DNA of 61,604 bases from assembly GCA_900754085.1 (NCBI GenBank), contig CAAEBO010000045.1, positions 1-61,604 on the forward strand. Direction: 5' to 3'. The DNA is from Clostridia bacterium (GTDB lineage Bacteria; Bacillota; Clostridia; TANB77; CAG-508). Shown one piece after another: positions 35,087 to 43,113 of the stretch. Under the pieces are notes generated by a model. The model had not been told where the DNA came from, did not search any database, and saw nothing but the letters and a program-made list of their open reading frames with translations. How positions within the stretch are numbered: the stretch's first letter is position 1; the number at the start of each line of letters is the position of its first letter. The translations under genes and the position numbers were made by a program.

Positions 35087-35097
35087 GAGGAATATAC

Positions 35098-36024
35098 TTG
35101 TTTAAAAATATTGTAGGTCATGAAAGCATAAAGAAAATATTAGAAAATAATATAAAAACAAAAAATATATTACATAGTTATTTATTTATAGGAGAAGAAG
35201 GTATTGGAAAGCAAACTTTAGGCAAAGAGTTTGCTAAGGCAGTTTTGTGCAATTCTGAAGACGAAAAGCCATGTGATACCTGTAAACCATGTGTAGAATT
35301 TAATACAAAGAATAATGTAAATTTTACTATCATAAATGAAGAAGAAGTTGCAATAAAAATAGATCAAATAAGAAATATGCAAGTTAAAATTGCAGAAAAA
35401 CCACTTAATTCAGACTATAAAATATATTTAATTAACGATGCAGATCTTATGACAACAGAAGCTCAAAATTGTTTATTAAAAACGTTAGAAGAACCACCAG
35501 AGTATATAGTTATAATTTTAATAACATCAAATGAAAACAAAATTTTAAATACAATAAAATCTAGATGTATGAAAATATATTTTAATAAACTAGAAAATAG
35601 TGATATAAAAAAGATTTTAGAAGAGAGATTTGAAGTTAGCGATATAAATGATTCTTTTTTAGATGCAGCAAGTGGAAGTATAAAAAAAGCACTATTAATT
35701 AAAGAAAATTCGTCAGAATACGAGCAAATAAATAAAATATTTGATATAATAGATAAAGAAAATTTAGTAAGCTTCATAAATTCAGCAAGTTCTATATATG
35801 AAAGTAAAGATGATATTTACAATATTTTAGATTATATAAATATTTTATTAGATATAAAAATTAAGAAAAACACAAAAGATTCTTTTAAATACGCAAAATG
35901 TATTTTTATAGTAGAAGAAGTTAAAAAAAGATTAAGAGCAAATAGTAATTATGATATGTCTATAGACTATCTATTAATGAATATGTGGAAGGAGATTAAT
36001 AGTGAAAGAAGTAGTAGGTATTAA
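35098..36024 (+). CDS. holB: DNA polymerase III delta-prime subunit
   Basis: A 308-residue protein starting at TTG 35098 behind AGGAGG. A clamp-loader AAA+ fold with LFIGEEGIGKQTLGKEFAKA (Walker A variant) and a small zinc Cys set (CNSEDEKPCDTCKPC). The sensor region is NCLLKTLEEPPEY. It is part of the clamp loader that places the sliding clamp on DNA. It overlaps ricT by 23 nt. Confidence 0.9.
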   Translation: MFKNIVGHESIKKILENNIKTKNILHSYLFIGEEGIGKQTLGKEFAKAVLCNSEDEKPCDTCKPCVEFNTKNNVNFTIINEEEVAIKIDQIRNMQVKIAEKPLNSDYKIYLINDADLMTTEAQNCLLKTLEEPPEYIVIILITSNENKILNTIKSRCMKIYFNKLENSDIKKILEERFEVSDINDSFLDAASGSIKKALLIKENSSEYEQINKIFDIIDKENLVSFINSASSIYESKDDIYNILDYINILLDIKIKKNTKDSFKYAKCIFIVEEVKKRLRANSNYDMSIDYLLMNMWKEINSERSSRY

Positions 36025-36916
36025 ATTTAAGAAACCAGGTAAAATATATTTTTTTGATCCTGCAGGTTTAAAACTTAACCTACAAGATATGGTTATAGCA
36101 GATACTGCAAATGGTGAAGAATTTGCCAAAATAGCTATGGCAAATAAATTAATGCCGGATGAAAAAATAGTAGAACCACTTAGAAAAGTAATAAGACTAG
36201 CAAATAAAAAAGATATAAGGCAAAACGAAGAAAACAAAGCAAAAGAACGCGAGGCTTTTAATATTGCAATAGAGAAAATAAAGAAACATAAATTACCAAT
36301 GAAGCTTATAGATGTAGAATATAAGTTTGACAGAACTAAAATATTATTTTATTTTACAGCAGATGGAAGAATTGACTTTAGGGAATTGGTAAAAGATTTA
36401 GCAGCCATATTCAAAACAAGAATAGAGCTTAGACAAATAGGTGTAAGAGATGAAGTTAGAAGAATGGGTGGAAATGGAATATGTGGAAGAGAGCTATGTT
36501 GTTGTAGTTTTCTAAATAATTTTGATGCTGTTTCTATAAAAATGGCAAAAGAGCAAAATATGTCTTTAAACCCTTCTAAAATATCTGGTTTATGTGGAAG
36601 ACTAATGTGTTGCTTAAAGTATGAGCAAGAAGCATACGAAGATAAGCTACAACGTTTACCAAAAGTGGGCTCTATTGTAGGAACATTAGACGGTGAAGGT
36701 GTAATAGATAATGTAGAAATATTAAAAGAAAATGTAAGAGTAAAATTTGAAGATGATGATGGATATCATTACAAAAAATATAAAGCAGAAGAAGTAAAAC
36801 TAATAAAAGAAAGCGAAACAGAAGAAATAAATCTAGAAGAAAGAGAAAATGAAAAAGAATTAGAAGAATTAGAGAAACTAGCTAAAAATGACATACTAGT
36901 AGAAGACGATATGTAA
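36002..36916 (+). CDS. ricT: RicT/YaaT-type PSP1-domain protein
   Basis: A 304-residue protein starting at GTG 36002 (GGAGATTAATA upstream). The PSP1 domain carries GGNGICGRELCCCSFLNNF and SGLCGRLMCCLKYEQE, whose Cys bind iron-sulphur clusters in the RicAFT complex of B. subtilis. RicAFT works with RNase Y in mRNA processing and, in Bacillus, in sporulation and competence. The last 60 residues are an acidic Glu-rich tail. The holB-ricT order is conserved in Firmicutes. Confidence 0.9.
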   Translation: MKEVVGIKFKKPGKIYFFDPAGLKLNLQDMVIADTANGEEFAKIAMANKLMPDEKIVEPLRKVIRLANKKDIRQNEENKAKEREAFNIAIEKIKKHKLPMKLIDVEYKFDRTKILFYFTADGRIDFRELVKDLAAIFKTRIELRQIGVRDEVRRMGGNGICGRELCCCSFLNNFDAVSIKMAKEQNMSLNPSKISGLCGRLMCCLKYEQEAYEDKLQRLPKVGSIVGTLDGEGVIDNVEILKENVRVKFEDDDGYHYKKYKAEEVKLIKESETEEINLEERENEKELEELEKLAKNDILVEDDM

Positions 36917-37037
36917 AAAATAAAGAATAAAAAATAAAGAAAAAATATTAATATGTTATATTAGACAAATTATAAATACAAAGTTAGAAGAATAGTGAAA
37001 TTAGTAAGAAATGTAGCAATGAAAGGTGGTGAAGAAT

Positions 37038-37208
37038 ATGGCATATAAAATAACAGATAAATGTATAAGCTGTGGAGCTTGTGCAGCAGAATGTCCAGTA
37101 GGATGCATATCACAAGGAGATGATAAATTTGTAATCGATCCAGAAGTATGTATTTCTTGTGGTACATGCGCAGGAGTTTGCCCAGTTGAAGCGCCAGAAG
37201 AAGAATAA
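37038..37208 (+). CDS. 2[4Fe-4S] ferredoxin
   Basis: A 56-residue clostridial-type ferredoxin with two CxxCxxCxxxCP sets (CISCGACAAECP and CISCGTCAGVCP). The ATG at 37038 lies behind AAAGGTGGTG; the in-frame GTG at 37026 is within that site. It could accept electrons from the pyruvate:ferredoxin oxidoreductase encoded at 38.7-41.9 kb. REP copy C begins 15 nt after the stop. Confidence 0.93.
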   Translation: MAYKITDKCISCGACAAECPVGCISQGDDKFVIDPEVCISCGTCAGVCPVEAPEEE

Positions 37209-37223
37209 TATATATAGTGTGAG

Positions 37224-37254
37224 GGGGATTTTGGGGACGTACCTTAAAATCCCT
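37224..37254 (+). repeat. REP-like palindrome, copy C (variant core, flanks the transposase unit)
   Basis: GGGGATTTT-GG-GGACGTACC-TT-AAAATCCCT, with GTACC in place of GGTCC in the core. Apart from the outermost base it is the exact reverse complement of the copy at 38718-38748. A T run (37256-37263) follows, so this copy can also act as an intrinsic terminator for the ferredoxin gene. Confidence 0.9.
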
Positions 37255-37355
37255 GTTTTTTTTCTAAACATAAATTGTTATCTAAAAAATTAATTCATAG
37301 CTATAAATTAAAAATCTAAAATTAATCAAGAACAAATTAAATTTAAGGAGGTAAA

Positions 37356-38150
37356 ATGCCAAGAACATCAAGAGAAAGTATTAAATCTAATTTTATTCAC
37401 ATTGTAACAAAGGGAGTAACAAGAGAATTTATATTTTATAAAAAAGAATATAAAGATAAATATATTTCTTTGCTAAAACAAAAGTTAGAGAATGGTATCC
37501 AATTAATATCATATTGTGTTATGGACAACCATGCACATATATTAATGTATATGGAAGATATAAAAATATTGGAGAAATTCATGAAAAAACTGAACACAGC
37601 ATATGCTATTTTTTATAATGCGAAAGAAGAAAGGGAAGGATACGTTTTTGCTACTAGATATTATTCACAAATCATAAAAAATGAAAAACACTTATTACAG
37701 TGTATGCATTATATTCATAAGAATCCTGTAAAAGCTGGAATTGTAAGCTTGCCTAAAAATTATAAATATTCATCATACAATGCAATTATGAATGGAAAGA
37801 TGCAAGCTGAAATATTAAAATCTGTATTCGGAGAGAATTTTTATTATATGTATGCAGAAGCTGATGCAGAAGCTGATGCAGAAGCTGATACAGAAGAAAA
37901 TGGTAATTTTATAGAGGAAGATTTACAAAATAATATTATAGATAAAAAGGACGTAGAGGATATGATTAACGAATTTTGCAATAAAAAGGGTACAACAATG
38001 AAGCAAATAAAACAGTCAAATAAATTAATAATAGAGTTGAAGGAACATTTGAATATAAACCATAGGGTAAGTAACAAAAATATATGTGCTATATTAGGAA
38101 TTGGTAAAAATAGAATAACTCTAATAGAAAGAAAATTAAAAAAAGATTAG
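37356..38150 (+). CDS. Y1/HUH transposase of the RAYT (REP-associated) type
   Basis: A 264-residue protein. The HUH motif is H59-A-H61 in MDNHAHIL and the likely nucleophile is Y119 in YIHKNPVKAGIV, the NP-type motif of REP-associated tyrosine transposases. An unusual acidic repeat (EADAEADAEADTEE, about 168-181) joins the catalytic domain to a C-terminal helix-turn-helix-like region (ICAILGIGKNRITLIERK). It is flanked by inverted REP copies C and E. RAYTs recognise palindromes at REP ends, so it is the likely mover or keeper of the repeats seen in this window. AAGGAGG precedes the ATG. Confidence 0.88.
   Translation: MPRTSRESIKSNFIHIVTKGVTREFIFYKKEYKDKYISLLKQKLENGIQLISYCVMDNHAHILMYMEDIKILEKFMKKLNTAYAIFYNAKEEREGYVFATRYYSQIIKNEKHLLQCMHYIHKNPVKAGIVSLPKNYKYSSYNAIMNGKMQAEILKSVFGENFYYMYAEADAEADAEADTEENGNFIEEDLQNNIIDKKDVEDMINEFCNKKGTTMKQIKQSNKLIIELKEHLNINHRVSNKNICAILGIGKNRITLIERKLKKD
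37854..37896 (+). repeat. 12-bp tandem repeat within the transposase gene
   Basis: GCAGAAGCTGAT occurs three times in a row (37854-37889) plus a partial fourth unit, coding for repeated Ala-Glu-Ala-Asp. The unit is in frame and is likely to vary in copy number between strains. Confidence 0.85.
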
Positions 38151-38292
38151 TATAATAATTGCATATGCCATATGGAAAGAATAGAAAGCAAAATCTTTTT
38201 TGTGATATACTTAAGTTCATTAATATATATGGATTTTCAGAAATCAAGAAAATTTAATAAAGCAGAATGACTAAAAAAGTACATTGATATAT

Positions 38293-38323
38293 AGGGCAAA
38301 AAAGGAACGTCCCTGAAATTCCT
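38293..38323 (+). repeat. Degenerate REP-like palindrome, copy D
   Basis: AGGGCAAAAAAGGAACGTCCCTGAAATTCCT split as AGGGCAAAA-AAGGAACGTCCCT-GAAATTCCT. The core is the AAGGA-CGTCCC side, so its orientation is opposite to copies A-C. It lies just upstream of the winged-helix gene and is more diverged than the other copies in the transposase unit. Confidence 0.6.
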
Positions 38324-38341
38324 ATAAGAGGAGTTATACAA

Positions 38342-38656
38342 ATGAAAATGACATGGATAACTAGAAGAATGAGTTATGAACAAATTAAGCCTAATAAGCA
38401 AATAAGATATATGCAAATATTACAAAGATTATGTTTGGGGAATAAGTCTGCGAAAGAGATTGCTGTGGAATTGTATAATTTAAATTTGGCAAGTACCGAT
38501 GAACGCAATGTTGCGGCGCCTAGATTAACAGAGTTAGAAAAGTTGGGATTTGTGGAAGAAACAGCAAAGAAAATATGTGAATATACAGGGAGAACTGTAA
38601 CTGTATATAAGATTACGAAAAAAGAATTTGAATTTATACATAAAGTAAATCAATGA
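38342..38656 (+). CDS. Small winged-helix DNA-binding protein
   Basis: A 104-residue protein with a helix-turn-helix (AKEIAVELYNLNLASTDERN) followed by RLTELEKLGFVEE and a wing (YTGRTVTVYKITKKE). The architecture resembles small phage-type or replication-associated winged-helix proteins. It lies between degenerate REP copy D and inverted copy E, inside the transposase unit, and might regulate or assist the transposase. No family name is certain. Confidence 0.65.
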   Translation: MKMTWITRRMSYEQIKPNKQIRYMQILQRLCLGNKSAKEIAVELYNLNLASTDERNVAAPRLTELEKLGFVEETAKKICEYTGRTVTVYKITKKEFEFIHKVNQ

Positions 38657-38717
38657 ATACGTAAAAAAGAAAATGTAATATAAACTTAATAGTAAGAGCT
38701 GAATATGAAAGAAATAT

Positions 38718-38748
38718 AGGGATTTTAAGGTACGTCCCCAAAATCCCT
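38718..38748 (-). repeat. REP-like palindrome, copy E (variant core, inverted)
   Basis: AGGGATTTT-AA-GGTACGTCC-CC-AAAATCCCT on the plus strand. It differs from the exact reverse complement of copy C only at the last base. It starts 7 nt downstream of the minus-strand porB stop codon, in porB gene-sense orientation GGGGACGTACC. Confidence 0.9.
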
Positions 38749-38755
38749 ACTTATA

Positions 38756-39709
38756 TTATTCTTTGTTTGTTAATTCTTCTAACAATAGTAATTCTTCCCA
38801 TCTACTGTCTACAATTTTTTGGAAGTCTTCTATCATCCATTCATTACCAGGTTTAAACATATGTCTAAAGCGTTTTTGTGGTTTTAAGAATTCTTCTATA
38901 GGAAGTTTTTTTGCAGGTTTATATGTTATTTTATATTTTCCATCTACAACTTCGTATAATGGCCAATAACATGTATCTGCTGCTAATTTGTTAATTTGCA
39001 TTAAATCTTCTGTTGGGTATCCCCATCCTCTTGGGCAAGGTGCTAATACATTTAAAAATGTTGGACCTTCTGTATATATTGCTTTTTCAGCTTTTTCGTA
39101 TAAATCTTTAAAGTTATTCATTGCAATTGTTTGTGCAACATATGGTAGATGATGTGCTACCATTATTTTTGCTAAATCTTTTCTTGCTTGTGACTTACCA
39201 GGCACTACTGTTCCAGCAGGTGAAGTGGTTGTATCTGCATATTTTGGTGTTGCAGAAGAACGTTGAATACCTGTGTTCATGTAGGCACCATTGTCATAAC
39301 ATACATATAACATGTCATGGCCTCTTTCCATAGCACCAGAAAGTGATTGTAAACCTATGTCATAAGTTCCACCATCTCCACCAAAGGCAATAAACTTAGT
39401 ATGTTTATCATCTTCTATCTTACCTTGTCTTTTTAGAGCTTTATATGCAGCTTCTACACCAGACAAAGTACTTCCTGCATTTTCAAAAGCTGTATGAATA
39501 AAAGAATCTGTCCATGATGTATATGGGTAAGTAAATGTAGAAACTTCCATACAACCAGTAGCACCAGCGATTACAGCATGGTCTTCAGGTTTTACAGCAC
39601 GTAAAATCATTCTAGCAACTGGTGGAGCTCCACATCCTGCACACATTTTGTGACCTTCTGAAAAACGTGAAGGTTTTGTTGCAACTACTTCTTTTAAATT
39701 ATATGCCAT
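38756..39709 (-). CDS. porB: Pyruvate:ferredoxin oxidoreductase beta subunit
   Basis: A 317-residue subunit with the TPP motif GDGGTYDIGLQSLSGA and four Cys for the [4Fe-4S] cluster (CAGCGAPP, ATGCMEV, LAPCPRGW). It decarboxylates pyruvate with thiamine pyrophosphate. It is the last gene of the por operon, and porA ends 2 nt upstream. The layout gamma-delta-alpha-beta is the four-subunit type found in some anaerobes and archaea, not the single-chain clostridial enzyme. The substrate pyruvate is inferred; related 2-oxoacids are possible. Confidence 0.92.
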   Translation of the reverse strand: MAYNLKEVVATKPSRFSEGHKMCAGCGAPPVARMILRAVKPEDHAVIAGATGCMEVSTFTYPYTSWTDSFIHTAFENAGSTLSGVEAAYKALKRQGKIEDDKHTKFIAFGGDGGTYDIGLQSLSGAMERGHDMLYVCYDNGAYMNTGIQRSSATPKYADTTTSPAGTVVPGKSQARKDLAKIMVAHHLPYVAQTIAMNNFKDLYEKAEKAIYTEGPTFLNVLAPCPRGWGYPTEDLMQINKLAADTCYWPLYEVVDGKYKITYKPAKKLPIEEFLKPQKRFRHMFKPGNEWMIEDFQKIVDSRWEELLLLEELTNKE

Positions 39710-39711
39710 TA

Positions 39712-40905
39712 TTATTCAGCTCCTTTCGTTCTTAATCCTAAATATCTATATGGATTATCTATTTTTCCTGTTTTTACAATGTCTTCTAAGTCTGTATAAA
39801 CTTTTTCTATGTCATCACATTTTGTATCTCTTCCACCAATACCATAAATATAGCTTACAGTAGGAACATTAATATTATTTACATACATACCAGATGTAAT
39901 ATCTGTAAATAATGCACCACCAGCGGCATTTAAAGAATCAGCTTTATCTAAAACTGCAACAGCTTTTAAATGAGAAAGAGCTTTTGCAATTTCTTCAGCA
40001 GGGAAAGGTCTAAATACACGAACTTTTAAAAGACCTGCTTTAATGCCTTTACTACGTAAATCATCTACTACAAATTTTGCAGTACCAGCTGTAGAATTCA
40101 TACAAACTATAGCAATTTCTGCATCATCCAATTTGTATTCTTCAAATAAATTATATTTTCTACCAGTTAATTTTTCGAATTCTTCAGCTACTTCTAAAAT
40201 AACTTTTTTAGCATTTTTCATAGCTTCAGCTTGAGCAGCTTTATGCTCAAATAAATATCCTTGTAAATCTAAAGGTCCCATAGATATAGGCTCATTATGA
40301 TTTAATAAATAGTGATCTGGCTTATATGTTCCAACAAAATCTTTTACTTTATCATCTTCTAATAAGTCGATTGTTTCTATAGAATGTGATGTAATAAACC
40401 CATCTTGGCATACCATTAAAGGTAATAATACATCTTTATGTTCTGCAATTCTGTGAGCCATTAATAAGTTATCATAAGCTTCTTGATTATTTTCAGAAAA
40501 TAACATTATCCAACCAGCATCTCTAACACCCATTGCATCAGAATGGTCATTATGAATATTTAATGGACCAGATACAGCACGGTTTACAAGTGACATAACT
40601 ATTGGTAAACGTAGAGATGAAGCTATATATATCATTTCCCACATAAAAGATAAACCATTTGAAGATGTAGCAGTCATAGCTCTAGAACCAGCAGCTTCTG
40701 CTCCAACACATGCACTCATTGCACTATGCTCACTTTCTACTGCAACAAATTCTGTATCAACAGAACCATTGCTAACAAAAGTAGAAAAATATTGTGGTAT
40801 TTCTGTTGACGGTGTAATAGGGAATGCAGCAACAACATCTGGATTTATTTGTTTCATAGCTGTAGCTGCAGCTTCATTACCACTTAAACGTTCTCTTATA
40901 CTCAT
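39712..40905 (-). CDS. porA: Pyruvate:ferredoxin oxidoreductase alpha subunit
   Basis: A 397-residue subunit with the FPITPSTEIPQYFS motif near residue 28, VESEHSAMSACVGAEAAGSR and the SGPLNIHNDHSD region typical of alpha subunits (the pyrimidine and CoA binding side of 2-oxoacid:ferredoxin oxidoreductases). Its start codon overlaps the porD stop by one base (TAATG), implying translational coupling. Confidence 0.93.
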   Translation of the reverse strand: MSIRERLSGNEAAATAMKQINPDVVAAFPITPSTEIPQYFSTFVSNGSVDTEFVAVESEHSAMSACVGAEAAGSRAMTATSSNGLSFMWEMIYIASSLRLPIVMSLVNRAVSGPLNIHNDHSDAMGVRDAGWIMLFSENNQEAYDNLLMAHRIAEHKDVLLPLMVCQDGFITSHSIETIDLLEDDKVKDFVGTYKPDHYLLNHNEPISMGPLDLQGYLFEHKAAQAEAMKNAKKVILEVAEEFEKLTGRKYNLFEEYKLDDAEIAIVCMNSTAGTAKFVVDDLRSKGIKAGLLKVRVFRPFPAEEIAKALSHLKAVAVLDKADSLNAAGGALFTDITSGMYVNNINVPTVSYIYGIGGRDTKCDDIEKVYTDLEDIVKTGKIDNPYRYLGLRTKGAE

Positions 40906-41210
40906 TATTCAATTCCCTCCTCTACCATTGAAATTGCTTTAAAAGGACAAACTTTTGCACATACGCCACATCCTTTGCAATAGTCGTAATTAAAATCTGT
41001 TCTTTTCATATCTTCTCCAACTGGAATTGCATTTTCTGGGCAAACAGGGAAGCATAAACCACATTGTCTACATTTTTCACTATCAAATACAGGTTTCATA
41101 CTTCTCCAATCACCAGTTTTTATCTCACGAGAGTTTCCAGCTGTATATATTGTTCCTCCAACTGTCATATCTTCCATTGGAGTTGAATTATTTATATTTG
41201 TTTTATCCAT
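40905..41210 (-). CDS. porD: Pyruvate:ferredoxin oxidoreductase delta (ferredoxin) subunit
   Basis: A 101-residue subunit with two 4Fe-4S motifs (CRQCGLCFPVCPENAI and CKGCGVCAKVCPFKAI). It carries electrons from the TPP site to soluble ferredoxin. The ribosome-binding site is AAAGGAG. It is separated from porC by REP copy F, the only repeat seen within an operon in this window. Confidence 0.93.
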   Translation of the reverse strand: MDKTNINNSTPMEDMTVGGTIYTAGNSREIKTGDWRSMKPVFDSEKCRQCGLCFPVCPENAIPVGEDMKRTDFNYDYCKGCGVCAKVCPFKAISMVEEGIE

Positions 41211-41260
41211 TATCTAAACTCCTTTCTTAATATTATAAATACTTCTATAAGATTTGTAAT

Positions 41261-41291
41261 AGGGATTTTAAGGACCGTCCCCGAAATCCCC
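41261..41291 (-). repeat. REP-like palindrome, copy F, inside the por operon
   Basis: AGGGATTTT-AA-GGACCGTCC-CC-GAAATCCCC on the plus strand. It begins 2 nt downstream of the porC stop codon in porC gene-sense orientation, and lies between porC and porD. Confidence 0.9.
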
Positions 41292-41293
41292 TT

Positions 41294-41875
41294 CTATTGT
41301 ACTTTTATAACTTTTTGTAAGGCTATTTCTAAGGCTTTCATATTTCCTTCTATAACTTCTGGTTTTTTTGCAAATTTGTGTTTAAATGAACCTTCCATGT
41401 CATTTAAAAAGTCATTTTCAGGAATAATTCCTGTTACTTTAACAACTGCTGCAAGCATAGGTGTATTAGGAAAATATTTTCCTAATGCTTCTATAGATAC
41501 TGTTCTTGCATCTATTGTGTATATGTGTCCTTTATATCCTTTTAATAATTTTTTTAAAGTTTCTCCATCTTTTGTTGTATTAATAATAATTGCTCCAGAT
41601 TCTTTTAATCCTGCAGTTACATCTACGGAATGTAATAAAGTATCATCAACAACTACTACATAATCTGGGTTGTAAATATTACAATGTATTCTAATAGGCA
41701 TTGTACTAATTCTATTGTAGGCGGTTATTGGTGCTCCCATTCTTTCGGCACCATATTCAGGAAATCCTTGTATGTATTTACCTGTATTAAAAGCTGCATC
41801 AGCTAATAATAAAGAAGCTGTTTTTGCACCTTGGCCACCTCTACCATGCCATCTAATTTCGATTAAATTATCCAT
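41294..41875 (-). CDS. porC: Pyruvate:ferredoxin oxidoreductase gamma subunit
   Basis: A 193-residue subunit with the HGRGGQGAKTASLLLADAA motif near residue 10 and GAERMGAPITAYNR near 60, both characteristic of the gamma (CoA-binding) domain of 2-oxoacid:ferredoxin oxidoreductases. It is the first gene of the operon. GGAGG lies about 13 nt before the ATG, a longer distance than usual, so the start may be slightly different. Confidence 0.92.
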   Translation of the reverse strand: MDNLIEIRWHGRGGQGAKTASLLLADAAFNTGKYIQGFPEYGAERMGAPITAYNRISTMPIRIHCNIYNPDYVVVVDDTLLHSVDVTAGLKESGAIIINTTKDGETLKKLLKGYKGHIYTIDARTVSIEALGKYFPNTPMLAAVVKVTGIIPENDFLNDMEGSFKHKFAKKPEVIEGNMKALEIALQKVIKVQ

Positions 41876-41934
41876 TGGTATGTAATTACCTCCTTTTAGT
41901 AAATTTGCGTATATATGTATAAATATACACTTAA

Positions 41935-41963
41935 AGTATATTCTTAAAAGGTGTAAGTGTCAA
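41935..41963 (-). promoter_or_regulatory. Sigma-A promoter of the por operon (minus strand)
   Basis: On the minus strand TTGACA (41963-41958), a 17-nt spacer and TATACT (41940-41935). One mismatch to consensus. Confidence 0.75.
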
Positions 41964-42143
41964 GAAATTTTCTTAGAATAAATGGTCACTTCAGAAAAAT
42001 AAAACAGGCAAAATGTATCGAATTTATAACAAAAATATATTAGTACAAATATGGTAAATTGTAAAAGTAAAATATAGTCTGTAAAAATAACATCCATTGT
42101 AAAATTATTAGTACAAATACTGCAAAAAAGAGCTTAACATAAA
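41964..42143. other. A+T-rich intergenic region between divergent por and P-loop genes
   Basis: The whole gap is 342 nt (41876-42217) and holds no gene. Besides the two divergent promoters at 41935-41963 and 42144-42172 it contains the 13-bp direct repeat ATTAGTACAAATA at 42039-42051 and 42107-42119, 68 nt apart centre to centre. Nothing else is recognised. Confidence 0.7.
42039..42119. repeat. 13-bp direct repeat ATTAGTACAAATA
   Basis: Two identical copies, 42039-42051 and 42107-42119, in the divergent promoter region. They could be sites for a regulator or chance in A+T-rich DNA. Confidence 0.4.
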
Positions 42144-42172
42144 TAGACATAAGATAAAAAATATGCTATAAT
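42144..42172 (+). promoter_or_regulatory. Sigma-A promoter of the P-loop gene
   Basis: TAGACA at 42144-42149, a 17-nt spacer and TATAAT at 42167-42172. The -35 hexamer and the bases right after it are the same as in the promoter at 43037-43065. Confidence 0.6.
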
Positions 42173-42217
42173 AGGAAAGATGTAACTGTTAATGTAGTTT
42201 TTTATGAGGAGGAAAAA

Positions 42218-42949
42218 ATGATTACAGACTTAACAAGTTTAAACTACAAAGAGGCTTGGAAATATTTTTCCACAGATACAGCAAAGCAACCTATAGGAGA
42301 AGCCACAGAGTATATTGTAGCATTGCGACGGGCGCAGACCATTGATTTAAGAAAAGAAGAGCAAGCCAAAGAAAGAATATTAGGAGCAATTAAACCAAAA
42401 ACTTTAATACTAGTTGATGGTTGTAGCTTAAACGGAAAAACAACTTTTGCTAATAGATTAGCAAGACAAATTAATGCAATAGTTGTAGATGTTGATGAGG
42501 TTTGCTTGAAATGGGTAAATTCACAACTGCAAAGATGTAGAACAAGAAGACAAGTTATGCAAGTACTAATAAATGCAGGAAGGGCAACAGATGAGTATTT
42601 GCTAAATTGTTTAGAAGATTTAATCAGCAGTTATAGCAAAGAAGGTAAGTCGGTAATTTTAGTAGGATATTACGTAGAAATTATTTACCGTTCAATAGTT
42701 GCAAAAACAATTGGTAGCTACTTCGATAATACAGTAAGTTTATTTTGCTGTGAATTGGATTTTCATAAAGTAGAACAATTTATGGAAAAGAGAGCAAACG
42801 AAGGAGAAAGCTTAACATCAAGAGAAGAAATTTTAGAACAGTACCTATTATCTAAAAAACGTGTAGATACAGAAGGAGGAAGACTTCTTGGGTTTGGAAT
42901 GAATTATTCTTTTGTAGTAGATAGTGGAGTTAGTAATTTGTTTGCATAA
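42218..42949 (+). CDS. P-loop NTPase (kinase or zeta-toxin-like), unknown
   Basis: A 243-residue protein with a Walker A-like loop LVDGCSLNGKTTFANRLA at about residues 65-82 and VDVDEVC at about 90-96 as a possible Walker B-type acid pair. The fold resembles adenylate-kinase-type or zeta-toxin-type kinases. Two downstream Cys (LFCCELDFHKVEQ) near 173 are unusual. No antitoxin or partner gene is adjacent. Not recognised further. Confidence 0.6.
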   Translation: MITDLTSLNYKEAWKYFSTDTAKQPIGEATEYIVALRRAQTIDLRKEEQAKERILGAIKPKTLILVDGCSLNGKTTFANRLARQINAIVVDVDEVCLKWVNSQLQRCRTRRQVMQVLINAGRATDEYLLNCLEDLISSYSKEGKSVILVGYYVEIIYRSIVAKTIGSYFDNTVSLFCCELDFHKVEQFMEKRANEGESLTSREEILEQYLLSKKRVDTEGGRLLGFGMNYSFVVDSGVSNLFA

Positions 42950-42950
42950 A

Positions 42951-42990
42951 AAAGAGGGATACAAAGAAAGAATCTTTGTATCCCTCTTTT
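42951..42990 (+). terminator. Intrinsic terminator of the P-loop gene
   Basis: AAAGAGGGATACAAAGA at 42951-42967 pairs perfectly with TCTTTGTATCCCTCTTT at 42973-42989 (17 bp). Confidence 0.9.
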
Positions 42991-43036
42991 ACTGTTTAGA
43001 AGTAATGGGATATGTTACAAACAATGAAAAATAAAG

Positions 43037-43065
43037 TAGACATAAATATAGGAATATGATATAAT
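43037..43065 (+). promoter_or_regulatory. Sigma-A promoter of the 508-residue unknown
   Basis: TAGACA at 43037-43042, a 17-nt spacer and TATAAT at 43060-43065 (TGA upstream, extended -10). Confidence 0.6.
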
Positions 43066-43113
43066 TTTTTAGCTAACGCAAAATAGAAAAAAGGTCTAAA
43101 AGGAGGAATTAAA

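Noticed and set aside
37844..38077. Minus-strand frame within the transposase gene
   Set aside because: Produced by the 12-bp tandem repeat read in antisense; low-complexity Ser/Ala only.
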